Below are positions 25,001-35,142 of a stretch of 64,000 nt of DNA, piece after piece. Below the pieces are notes generated by a model, which was given only the letters and a program-made list of their open reading frames with translations, was not told the origin of the DNA and ran no database searches. Within the stretch, counting starts at the first letter, position 1. Every line of letters starts with the position of its first letter. Origin of the DNA: Sapria himalayana (taxonomy: Eukaryota > Streptophyta > Magnoliopsida > Malpighiales > Rafflesiaceae); contig JAREIK010003088.1 of NCBI GenBank assembly GCA_029783825.1, forward strand, positions 1,418,084 to 1,482,083. Reading direction: 5' to 3'. The translations under genes and the position numbers were made by a program.

Positions 25001-28000
25001 CATTGGGCTTGAGCTAACCGTGCCTCGTGCAGGGCTAGGCGTGATTTGCATGCTTGGCCCATTGGCACGGTCCATAGGCATGGTGACTTATGATCGGGCA
25101 TGGGTGGGTCATGGGTCTTGATCTCTTGGGTAAACGGCCGATGTGGCTTTTCCTATTTGGCTGCCCATTACATTTTCACCTAACGAGTGCCAACACTTTT
25201 TAAAAAAATATTTTTTTTAATGTGTGGCCATATGATTTGTTTTCAGTGATTACAGTTAGAAATTTAATGCCTGTCGAATTTTTGCCCATATATTTATAAA
25301 AAAAACAAAAAAAAAACTATTTTTTAATATAAAATTTTTTTATAGATAATATAAATGTTTTGATTTTTATTTTCTATTTATCTTATTCTCTCCTCTCCTG
25401 CTTCTTTTTTTCCTCACTCGTCTTTTCGTACTCTTCCTCTTGCTATCGTTTGATTATTGCTATATTTATGCATATGAGATACAACTTAATATTTTAGTAG
25501 AGGTGGTGTAAAAGAAAGTTAGGTGCAACATGATAGCTATGATAATCATAAATATTTTTTAACCAGTTTTAAGTTTTTTATTAGATTGTTTAAAATTAGA
25601 AAAATTTAAAAAAATATCAAATAATAAATTTAATGATGATGAATTTGACATACATATAAATAATAATAATAATAAAAAATTAGATCAACTTCAATAATAT
25701 GAACTCACTTCTCTTTTATTTATATATATACATATATATAGTTAAAAGATATATACATGTAGGAGTGCATGTAGTATTAGCCATCTTAAATGACATGTTG
25801 ATCAATATATTAAAAAATATAATATATTACATCACAAGCAAATTCAATCGAGCAGTGAGATTTTTTAGGTTGAGTCTAATTTAGTTTTGTTGATCCCTTT
25901 TACATATCACAAAGATTTAGGGAGAAAATATATGATCGAATTGATAATGATCATTATTTTTTTGATTAGATTTTTGGAGCATCATTGGACAACCAGTATA
26001 ATGCATACATATTTTCAACATGTATAACATAAGATTCTTATGGTAACAAGTATGAATGAGATAATAGAATATTATAAATTAAAAAAATAATTAATATTTA
26101 ATAAATTTATGAAATATAATAGAGTGGTGTATGATATTTAGACTAGTGATGACAATGCATCATTCGCTTGCCTTGCTGCCCACTATATAAATCAAAATAA
26201 AAATATAATAAAATTATTTTATAATTTTTTTATGTCTGTATAAAGGCTGATCGATTAGTCATCATGTCATGCTGGGCACGACACAGAAATCACGTGCCAT
26301 GTATCCGGTTTGATTTTTTTAATATTAATTTAATATTTTTTCCATTAGAATAAATTCATACATTAATAAAAAAGTTATAAGTGAATGTTATAAAATTTGA
26401 TTTTTTTCATTAAATAAATAAATTTAATATTTAATTATTTTAGTTAATTTAATTAATGATAGTTTGATACTGACACCCTTTATCACATAGAAATCATGCC
26501 AAGTGGACAAGCTCCTCACTTTAACCTGAGATTATGTCTGATTAGATTCGAAGGGTGATTATCTATTTTGCTCGTGTGTTTCAAAAACTGATGCAATATG
26601 TTCTGATCTCTGGTGCTGCAGATTGACAGGCTGCGAGCCGGGGTGATTGTCGGGACAGGGATGGGTGGCGTTACGGTCTTTTCGGATGGGGTTAGGTCGT
26701 TTCTGGAAAAGGGGCATAAAAAGATTACCCCATTCTTTATTCCCTACGCCATAACCAACATGGCCTCTGCCTTGCTGGCAATAGAGCTTGGATTCATGGG
26801 TCCGAATTATTCGATCTCAACTGCATGTGCCACGTCCAACTTCTGCTTCTATGCAGCGGCCAATCATATTCTACGGGGAGAAGCCGATCTCATCATTGCC
26901 GGAGGAACAGAAGCCGCCATCATCCCTATCGGACTGGGAGGCTTCGTGGCGTGCAGAGCTCTTTCTCAGAGAAATGATGATCCACAAACCGCCTCCAGGC
27001 CCTGGGACAAGAGCCGAGATGGGTTCGTCATGGGAGAAGGCTCTGCTGTTTTGGTTAGCCTCTTTTTTTTTTAAATGCCGTGTTTCCTCGGGCCAGGTTA
27101 GATTAGCACCTCGAACAATCACCGGGACCCACGCTCACCCGTGTAGAGGTGTCGACTAGCCCACACAGCCTGATTATTGCTCGGGGCTCGCCTCCCCTAC
27201 CTCTCACAAATCGTGCCCTGCCTCTCCACGGAATCGTGCATGCCCCATGCCTTCCACAAATTGTGCCCTCCTCTCCACAAATTGCCCTTGCCCCCTCCAC
27301 AGAATCGTGCCACCCCCGCCGCCCTACAAAATTGCGCTCACTTGTGCCGCCTCACAGAATCGGCCATTGGCCATAATGGCTGATGTCGTCGGGCGTTGTC
27401 GGCATGGATACGGTAGCCGACACATCCGTCCGATACGCCACGTGACATATCGGATACAGATTGATCAACGATACGCCACGTGGCATATCGGATACGTATC
27501 CGTGCCGTGTCTGTACCGTGTCCACGTGTTCGAGTGTCCGACACGGCACGGTTGAGAGCCGTGCCTGCGCCATACCTTTCGTGGTCTGTGGCATGATTCA
27601 GGCTGTTCCGTGCCCATGTTCCCAGTCTGTATGACCCGAGAAATGCAGCACAGCACAGCACGATGGTCTGTTTTGGCTTAGCTGGCCATACCAAACCAGC
27701 CTGAGGTGAACACAAGTGAGCTTGGCCAGGCTTGACCCGCCGTGGCACGACTCGGCACGATCCAGGCATTTATAGAGTCGTGGCAGCCTGACATGACCCG
27801 TTTGACACCTCTGAGCCAGTGAGAATCGAACTCGTGCCGACGTGGAACCACGCATTCAGAACCTCCATCAGTTGTGCTACATGTGTCATGTGTGCTTGTT
27901 TGCTTGCTTTCTTTTTGGAAGCACACATTTAGAGAACCAGGGCATGCTTTTATTTTAATTTAATTTATTTAAATTTTTTTGAAAGGTAATGGAGAGCTTG

Positions 28001-29077
28001 GAGCATGCAATGAAGCGGGGGGCACCAATAATTGCCGAGTATCTGGGAGGGTCTATTAATTGCGATGCTTATCACATGACTGATCCGAGGGCTGATGGTC
28101 TTGGAGTCTCCTCATGCATCAAGAGCAGTCTGGAAAACGCCGGAGTCGCGCTAGAGGAGGTAAACACGTGAATAGTCACATGCAATGCATGGTTGTTAGA
28201 CGGCTAGTCAAATATAGAGGTGGCAAATGGGTTGTGTTGGGCTGGCATGGCCCGACTACATAAATAAGGAGCCCGGCTAATTTGGTCATGCATGGTTCGT
28301 GTCAGGACTCAAGAGGCTAGTCATGGCTCGAGCCATGGTTAGAATTCATGGCTCATGCGCAATGTTTTTGGCTCTGCTGGCCAAACGGGCTAGCTTGGCT
28401 AGGCTTGACCTGGTTTGGCATGACTTGGCTTGTCCATGGAAAAAAACATGCCAGCGGGTTGTGTCGGCACGACAAGGCCTGTTGGACACATCTACTCGGA
28501 GATCATGTCTTATTGCGTAATTTTTAAAATGAATTTATCATCATTATATGAAGTAACATTCTATTTTTAGGATTTCTAATAAATTTTAATTTTAATTTTT
28601 TAGTATTTTAAAATTATTACTAAAATTAAAATTAATTTTTAGTATTATTGTTTAGCGGTGGGGGAGGGCCTATTTATTATAATTGGTGACTTATATGTGG
28701 TGGTGATGTTCTATGTTTAGGTTAATTACATAAATGCCCATGCAACTTCGACTCTTGTTGGCGACTTTGCGGAGGTACAAGCTATGAAAAATGTATTTGG
28801 AAAGATTTCAGATATTAAAATCAATTCCACTAAGGTAACGTATTTTGCATTCTGTAAGTATATGCGCGTTGTATTTGGAAAAATATGTATTTGAAAAATG
28901 TATTCTTAGTATTTTATACGTGGTGTTTCAGTCTATGATAGGGCATTGCCTCGGAGCTGCTGGTGGCATGGAAGCCATTGCCACTTTGAAGGCCATAACC
29001 ACGGGGTGGTTGCATCCCACCATCAATCAATTTGTATGTTTTCTATCAATTACCTTCCGTCTCTTTAGATCTATGTT

Positions 29078-29108
<31 letters not shown>

Positions 29109-30160
29109 TTCTCGACCTCTCTCTCTCTCTCTTGTCTCCCCCTCTCTGTCTCCCTCTCTCTATCTCTCTTGTCTCCCCTCACTGTCTCCTCTTTCAGTCT
29201 CTTTCTCTACCTCTCTCTCTCTATATCTCTTGTCTCCTCTCTGTCTCCCTCTCTCTATCTCTCTTGTCTCCTCCTCTCTGTCTCCCTCTCTCTATCTCTT
29301 TAGTCTCCTCCTCTATGTCTCCCTCTCTCTATCTCTCTTGTCTCCCCCTCTCTCTCCATCCCCCCTCTCTCTCTCCCTCCCCCCTCTCTCTATCTCCCTC
29401 GCACGTGCTCTCTCTCTCTCTCTAAGTCTCTCGTGCGCGCTCTCTCTATCTGTCTAAGTCCCTCGTGCGCGCTCTCTCTATCTGTCTAAGTCCCTCGTGC
29501 GCGCTCTCTCTATCTGTCTAAGACCCTCGTGCGCTCTCTCTCTATCTCTCTAAGTCCCTCGTGCGCGCTCTCTCTATCTCTCTAAGTCCCTCGTGCACGT
29601 GCGTTCTCTCTCTCTAAGTCCCTCGTGCGCTCGCTCTCTCTCTCTCTCTCAGTCGCTCTCTCTTTCTCTGTCTCTGTCTCTCTCAATCTCAATCTCTCTT
29701 TCTCTCTCTCACTTTGTCTCTCTCTCTCTCTCTCACTTTGTCTCTCGCTCTCAGTCGCTCTCTTTCTCTGTCTCTATCTCTCAGTATCAGTTTCTCTCTC
29801 TATCTCAGTCTTTATCTATCTCTCCTCTCTCTCTCTCTCTCAATCGCTCTCTCTTTCTCTGTCTCTCTCTCAATCTGTCTCTCACTCTCACACACACACT
29901 CTCAATTTCTCTCTCTTGCAGTCTCTCTCTCTCAACATCTCTTTCCCAATCTCTCACTTTAACACACACTCTCTTGTGCTCTTCTCCCACTCCCCCACTC
30001 TCTATCTCTCTCTACATATCTATCTTATTCCATGTTTGGCTTGGGGAAGAATCGAGAAGATTGATATTTTAGGTATAGATGACTAAATTGATTAGACGCC
30101 AATCTCTCTCCCACTCACTTTTTCAATCTCTTTCCTACTATCTATGTCTGTCCCTGTATC

Positions 30161-30197
<37 letters not shown>

Positions 30198-30496
30198 ATT
30201 ATGCCAACAAGAGTTAACTGGTGCGAACTCTTGTTGTGGTTCACGGGTGCAAAAGCTAACTAGTTATTGAACAATGGGTGCAGAATCCAGAGCCATGGGT
30301 CGAGTTCGATACGGTGGCTAATGTGAAGCAGCAACACGAAGTGAATGTTGGTAAGTTCTCAGAACCTACTGCTCTATTCTCTTTTCATTTTTTGTTCTAA
30401 TCATTTTCTCTGCCTCCCTCCGGTGCAGCCATTTCGAACTCGTTTGGATTTGGAGGGCACAATTCGGTCGTGGTGTTCTCTTCTTTCCAGCCCTGA
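16077..30496 (+). CDS. KAS1: 3-oxoacyl-[ACP] synthase I, plastid (KASI), 7 exons
   Basis: KASI condenses malonyl-ACP with growing acyl-ACP in plastids, carrying chains from C4 to about C16. Exons: 16077-16517, 26622-27053, 27986-28159, 28721-28834, 28932-29033, 30284-30350 and 30429-30496. Together they make 1398 nt, or 465 residues, close to the usual length of about 470. All introns are GT-AG and keep frame. The start at 16077 gives MQALQ, typical of plant KASI; an in-frame ATG at 16053 is less likely. Residues 1 to about 45 are Ser/Arg-rich like a chloroplast transit peptide, then KKRIVITGMG opens the enzyme. The active site is complete: Cys216 in STACATS, His356 in NAHATST, Lys387 and His392 in MIGHCLG. 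The last exon holds FGFGGHNS. Nothing is broken, so it is probably functional despite a 14.4-kb span. Introns 1, 2 and 3 carry transposons and intron 5 is pyrimidine-rich. Confidence 0.95.
16518..20119. other. KASI intron 1, first part
   Basis: About 500 bp of mixed composition after the donor, then AT-rich sequence with no gene or clear repeat. Confidence 0.5.
20120..20376. repeat. Dispersed GC-rich repeat (cgtatccgtgc family), copy 1
   Basis: Shares with the copies at 24290-24900 and 27190-27556 the motifs gccacgtg, catcgga-type blocks, tatccgtgctgtg and ccgtgtccacgtgt, plus a gatgtcgtc or gcatcgtc block. It lies in KASI intron 1 in the same orientation as the copy at 27190. Ends are not defined. 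It is probably a non-autonomous DNA transposon. Confidence 0.6.
20377..22437. other. KASI intron 1, middle part
   Basis: Moderately AT-rich. Parts of 20990-22330 resemble decayed retrotransposon sequence (for example a gag-like stretch on the plus strand around 21230-21650), but no frame can be followed. No gene. Confidence 0.4.
22446..22864. mobile_element. Small non-autonomous hAT element (419 bp) in KASI intron 1
   Basis: The left end is ttgaggtgtcaaatggg and the right end gtttgacacctcta. The flanks ctatcaca (22438-22445) and ctattata (22865-22872) match at 6 of 8 positions, both differences being C to T. The inside is GC-rich with gggccg and gtgccgtgcc motifs. Confidence 0.78.
23338..23707. 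mobile_element. hAT element of the same family, left end worn
   Basis: The right end cacgtttgacacctcta is intact, and the GC-rich inside (ggcacggc, gggccga motifs) matches the family. The left end starts at gtagggccggc without the gaggtgtc terminus, so no target duplication can be shown. Confidence 0.65.
23708..24289. other. KASI intron 1, between elements
   Basis: AT-rich, no feature seen. Confidence 0.5.
24290..24900. repeat. Dispersed GC-rich repeat (cgtatccgtgc family), copy 2
   Basis: The GC-rich left part (24300-24615) is closely similar to the reverse complement of 27190-27556. Shared blocks include gccacgtggcatatcgga, tccatgccgacaa and ttctgtgaggcggc. An AT-rich centre (24617-24845) is followed by tccctgtgtccgtatccg at the right. 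It lies in KASI intron 1. Confidence 0.65.
24901..25140. mobile_element. Decayed GC-rich element related to 50100-50629
   Basis: Contains atgccaggcac, cgtgcctcgtgc, ggcccattggcacgg and gggtcatgggtc motifs, the last shared with the element at 50100-50629. Termini are not recognisable. Confidence 0.35.
25141..26621. other. KASI intron 1, last part
   Basis: AT-rich. A short patch at 26240-26305 (gctgggcacgacacag) looks like a relic of the GC-rich elements. The acceptor tggtgctgcag ends at 26621. Confidence 0.5.
27144..27813. mobile_element. hAT element in KASI intron 2, with a second repeat nested inside
   Basis: The left end is tagaggtgtcgacta and the right end ccgtttgacacctctg. The 8-bp flanks cacccgtg and agccagtg match at only 5 of 8. 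The left half is occupied by a copy of the other GC-rich family (27190-27556), which explains the length of 670 bp against about 430 bp for its relatives. Confidence 0.65.
27190..27556. repeat. Dispersed GC-rich repeat (cgtatccgtgc family), copy 3
   Basis: Inverted relative to 24290-24615, with similarity that I judge around 85 per cent over the best 150 bp. It contains repeated cacaaattgtgccc and cacagaatcgtgcc units and the block ggatacgtatccgtgccg. It is nested within the hAT element of KASI intron 2. Confidence 0.65.
28215..28494. mobile_element. Small hAT-like element in KASI intron 3 (280 bp)
   Basis: The left end is tagaggtggcaaatggg and the right end tgttggacacatcta, imperfect inverted repeats of the family terminus. 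The inside has ggctggcatggcccg and related motifs. No target duplication is convincing. Confidence 0.6.
29070..30170. repeat. Long polypyrimidine microsatellite filling KASI intron 5
   Basis: About 1 kb of almost pure C/T on the sense strand. It contains (ct)n runs, an imperfect unit with tctcttgtctcc and ctctgtctccct (29100-29390), and a unit of about 33 bp with agtccctcgtgcgcgc (29420-29630, about seven copies). It ends in (ta)n at 30160-30182. Open frames of Ser and Leu across it are artefacts. Confidence 0.95.
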
Positions 30497-32089
30497 CGTC
30501 CTCCTCCGCATATTCATCTGTATGTATCATTCTCATTATTATTTTGTTCTCTCTGTTCATCACTGAAATAATTGCAGTCCTCTAAATTATTGTTCGGTTA
30601 GATTCCTTAGCTTGCAATGTTTGATCACTATCTTTTGAATATTTTGTTCATGGAGAAAGTATAAGCCAATTCAGACGTGTTTGTTGGTGGAGAACTGTAA
30701 GACGATCCTTAAATTTTGTCTCCAAGAGACTAGTTATTACGCTAGCTTTTTCCCATCGGCACCATTTGACTAGCTATTTCTAGCTAGGGCAAAGTTACTA
30801 GCTATTTCTACTTTATTTATTTTAAAAATATTTTCTTAAATTTAACCTAACCATGTACACTAAATATTAAATAACCTAATAAATATTTTTTTTGCATAAA
30901 TATGTATAGCGCAAAAAACAAAACAAATTGCAACTAGTGGTTCAAATTTTAAATTTTTTTATTTCATGATTGTTGTAAACAAGATCGCTATTAAAAAAAT
31001 AAAAAAAATTAAATTTTTGATGATGTGACTTAATATTTTTCGTAAACAAAAATGAGTTTTCAATTCAGCTCAAATAATTTTATAGTTTTTTAAAGTACAA
31101 ATGATGGATCTATCCCTAATTTAAAAATTGTACATCAGTAGTGTGTGTTTGTGTGTGCTCGTATGTGTGATTGTGTATGTGTATGTGATTGTGCGTGTGT
31201 GATTTGTGTATGTGGTGTGTGATTGTGTATGTGTGTGTGATTGTGTGTGTGTGTGATTGTGTATGTGTGTGATTGTGTCTGTGTGTGATTGTGTATGTGT
31301 GGTGTGATTGTGTCTATGTGTGTGATTGTGTCTGTGTGTGTGATTATGTGTGTGTGTGTGATTATATCTGTGTGTGTGTGTGTGTGTATAATTGTGTTAG
31401 CGTATGTAAATAATGGTACAAGTAATATAAATATGAATGTTTAATAATTAGTGTCTAAAATTTTAAATTTAAAAATTTTTGAATTTAATCAATATGGTAC
31501 TAAGGAGTTATTAGTGTCATTCTTTATTTTTTTTTGAATTTTTAAATTTTTGAATTTAAATTTTTGAATTTAAAAATTTTATATATTATTTTAAATCTTT
31601 TTTTTAAAATTTAGTTATAGTTAGTTGAATTTATTAGCTAAAATAGATAGTATTGTTGGAGTTAATTTAAAAAATTGAGTATCTAAAATAGATAATATAA
31701 TATTATAATATTTTTTTAGAGATAATTGTTGGAGATGCTCTGAAGCATAAGCTAAAAACTATCGATTTTAGCTATGGAGTTGAAAATTCATACAAGAACG
31801 AAAATTGCGATTAATCGCATCTCACCTTGAAAGAGAAGATACAAATTAATGGTGCAATTTCTGAAACAAGCCTCGAATCCATCCAAATCTGTGTTGGGGG
31901 AAAAAAAAAGGCATCATGATTTGGATTAAAATACGAAAAAAAGTGTTAGAACTTCACCTGGTAAAGATGATCACAAGGTTGAAGACGATGAAACATGCGG
32001 ACATGGCGTAGAATGGAGATATTCACAATTTATGTCTATCTGAATTCGCACACGCATATATATCAATCGTGAACACAATTGTATTAAGT
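30497..32089. other. 3' region of KASI and intergenic DNA
   Basis: The KASI 3' UTR should lie in the first few hundred bases; no poly(A) site is assigned. A (TG)n-based minisatellite with gtgtgtgattgtgtatg units fills 31139-31395. The rest is AT-rich. Confidence 0.6.
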
Positions 32090-34960
32090 TCCGTTATCAT
32101 GTCCATGGATCTCAAATGAATGCTGCAGATCAGGATTCGTCCTATCAGTAAGAAAGTAGAATTCATCCTCTTGCGCTATCGAATCGCGATCGAACCAGCA
32201 AGAACGTCGGCGGGATCGAACCAGCAAGAACGTCGGCGGGATCGAAGCAGCAAGAACGTCGGCGCGATCGAAGCAGCAAGAACTTCGGCGCGATCGATCG
32301 GCAATAACGTCGGCGCGATCGATCGGCAAGAACGTCGGCGCGATCGAATCGGCAAGAACTTCGGCGCGATCGAATCGGCAATAACTTCGGCGCGATCGAA
32401 TCGGCAAGAACTTCGGCGCGATCGAATCGGCAAGAACTTCGGCGCGATCGAATCGGCAAGAACTTCGGCGCGATCGAACCAGCAAGAACGTCGAACAAAA
32501 TCCATCAATTTCCATTCTCATATCCATGGATCTCAAGTGAATGTTGGAGAAGAAGATACGGTGAATCAGCAGGAACATCGAAATCAACCTCATGCGCCAT
32601 CGAATCAATAATCAATCAACCACATATAATTTGAAGTTATTATTATCGGTTTGCGAAAAATGAAGTCGAAATTCTGGTTGCTATCCGCTTGACCACATCG
32701 TGTATCACAGCTGGAACAAAACCTATCAAATTCGAATGTTACGTCCATGGATATCAAATGAATCATGAAGATCATTAATCGTCGAATTCATCCTCTTTCT
32801 CGATCGAATCATGAATCATATTTAGGGTTTTAGTCATCAATAAATAGCTGATTCAGGAAGAACGTCAAATTCATCATCCTGCAACTGCATGGTCGAATAA
32901 ACAGTAGTCATCAATCAATGATAGCCGGGCCTTAAGATTCGGTTCCAATTTTGGAGATTAACTTCTTGATCAAAATCTATCAATTTCGATTCCTATATCC
33001 ATGGATCTAAGATGTATCTTGGAGATTATGAATCGTCGATTCAGCAAGAAGAACGTCGATTTCATCCTCCTGCATGGTCGATTAATCAGTAGCCATCAAT
33101 CGATCAGAGTCGGAACTTTTGAATCGGTTCAAAAATTGAAGATAACTTCTCGAACAAAATCTATCAATTTCGTTTCACATATCCATGGATCTAAGACGTA
33201 TCTTGGAGATGATGAATCGTCGATTCAGCAAGAAGAAGAAGGTCGATTTCATCATCCTGCGACTGCATGGTCGATTAATCAGTAGTTATCAATCAATCGT
33301 AGTCGGAGCTTTAGAATCGGTTCTAATTTTGGAGATAACTTCTCGATCAAAATCTATCAATTTCGTTTCTCATATCCATGGATCTAAGATGTATCTTGAA
33401 GATTATGAATCGTCGATTCAGCAAGAAGAAGAACGTCGATTTCATCATCCTGCAACTGCATGGTCGATTAATCAGTATCCATCAATCAATCGTAGTCGGA
33501 GCTTTAGAATCGGTTCTAATTTTGAAGATAACTTCTCGAACAAAATCTATCAATTTCGTTTCTCATATCCATGGATCTAAGATGTATCTTGAAGACTATG
33601 AATCGTCGATTCAGCAAGAAGAACGTCGATTTCATCCTCCTGCATGGTCGATTAATCAGTAGCCATCAATCGATCAGAGTCGGAACTTTTGAATCGGTTC
33701 AAAAATTGAAGATAACTTCTCGAACAAAATCTATCAATTTCGTTTCACATATCCATGGATCTAAGACGTATCTTGGAGATGATGAATCGTCGATTCAGCA
33801 AGAAGAAGAAGGTCGATTTCATCATCCTGCGACTGCATGGTCGATTAATCAGTAGTTATCAATCAATCGTAGTCGGAGCTTTAGAATCGGTTCTAATTTT
33901 GGAGATAACTTCTCGATCAAAATCTATCAATTTCGTTTCTCATATCCATGGATCTAAGATGTATCTTGAAGATTATGAATCGTCGATTCAGCAAGAAGAA
34001 GAACGTCGATTTCATCATCCTGCAACTGCATGGTCGATTAATCAGTATCCATCAATCAATCGTAGTCGGAGCTTTAGAATCGGTTCTAATTTTGAAGATA
34101 ACTTCTCGAACAAAATCTATCAATTTCGTTTCACATATCCATGGATCTAAGACGTATCTTGGAGATGATGAATCGTCGATTCAGCAAGAAGAAGAAGGTC
34201 GATTTCATCATCCTGCGACTGCATGGTCGATTAATCAGTAGTTATCAATCAATCGTAGTCGGAGCTTTAGAATCGGTTCTAATTTTGGAGATAACTTCTC
34301 GATCAAAATCTATCAATTTCGTTTCTCATATCCATGGATCTAAGATGTATCTTGAAGATTATGAATCGTCGATTCAGCAAGAAGAAGAACGTCGATTTCA
34401 TCATCCTGCAACTGCATGGTCGATTAATCAGTATCCATCAATCAATCGTAGTCGGAGCTTTAGAATCGGTTCTAATTTTGAAGATAACTTCTCGAACAAA
34501 ATCTATCAATTTCGTTTCTCATATCCATGGATCTAAGATGTATCTTGGAGATTATGAATCATCGTTTCTGGAAGAAGAAGAAGAAGAACGTCGAATTCAT
34601 CCTCCCGCAACTGCATCGTCGAGCAATCAGTAGTCATCAATCAATCATGGTCAGACGTTGAGAAACGGTTTCAAAATTTGAAGTGAAACTTCTCGAACAA
34701 AATCCAATGATTTCCATTCTTATTTCCATGGATCTCATGTGTATGTTGGAGATCAGATTTGCTATCCTAGTTAGTAGTGGTACATCGTTCATGAGAATAA
34801 GATCTACCAGTTTCGATTCTGATATCCATGGATCTCAGACGTATCCTGGAGATGATGAATCGTCGAATCAACAAGGGCTTCGAATTCATCCTCTTGCTCG
34901 ATCAAATCAATCGTCATCAATCTATCATAGTCAGGCCTTCAGAATCGTTTACTGACTCTC
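32090..34960 (+). repeat. Tandem array with 184/193-bp units and a 570-bp higher-order repeat
   Basis: Each unit carries the motif ccatggat, usually as the palindrome atccatggat. ATGs in this motif fall at 33001, 33185, 33378, 33571, 33755, 33948, 34141, 34334 and 34527, so spacings are 184, 193, 193, 184, 193, 193, 193, 193. The unit types repeat as A-B-C, A-B-C, B-C, and copies of the same type are almost identical. Looser copies of the motif lie at 32102, 32525, 32745, 34727 and 34818. The apparent 94 to 131-residue open frames are repeats of the unit and not protein genes. No known satellite name comes to mind. Confidence 0.92.
32195..32490 (+). repeat. 26-bp minisatellite within the array
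   Basis: About eleven copies of a unit like gatcgaatcggcaagaactt plus cggcgc, with variants (accagc, aagcagc and the shorter atcggcaataacg). It is rich in CG and GATC sites, unlike the surrounding AT-rich DNA. It interrupts one unit of the larger array between the motifs at 32102 and 32525. Confidence 0.92.
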
Positions 34961-35067
34961 GATAATTTATGTTTTGACAACAGAAGATTCTCTGCGTCTG
35001 ATACTAACTCGCGATTCGAAGACATCATGCCGCTTCTGCTTCTTGCTCAAAAAATGGATTTCCTCTT

Positions 35068-35142
<75 letters not shown>

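Larger units (their letters stand above)
27060..27890 (-). mobile_element. tRNA-derived SINE in KASI intron 2, split by a hAT element
   Basis: On the minus strand, 27890-27814 shows a box-A-like tagcacaactgatgg and a box-B-like gagttcgattctc at SINE spacing. The other half, 27143-27060, runs from cacgggtgagcgtggg to an A-tail (T-run at 27062-27072 on the plus strand). The two halves are separated by the hAT element at 27144-27813. The A-tail lies about 8 bp from the intron 2 donor. It is not a tRNA gene, because its ends do not pair as an acceptor stem. Target repeats were not identified. Confidence 0.5.

Noticed and set aside
27814..27890. tRNA gene on the minus strand
   Set aside because: Box A and box B are recognisable, but the ends do not form an acceptor stem; a SINE head fits better.
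29032..30086. Ser/Leu-rich frames in KASI intron 5
   Set aside because: Translations of a CT microsatellite; the KASI exons on both sides join with GT-AG signals.
32120..32611. 163-codon plus-strand and 174-codon minus-strand frames
   Set aside because: Both cross the 26-bp minisatellite. Because 26 is not a multiple of three, all frames show the same repeated residues.
32195..34540. CRISPR-like spacing of repeats
   Set aside because: Units abut without unique spacers, lengths are 26 or 184-193 bp, and this is plant nuclear DNA.
33001..34633. Series of 94 to 131-codon frames, each starting at ATGGATCT
   Set aside because: They repeat with the 184/193-bp unit in three frames and end by chance; a tandem DNA repeat explains them better than a gene family.
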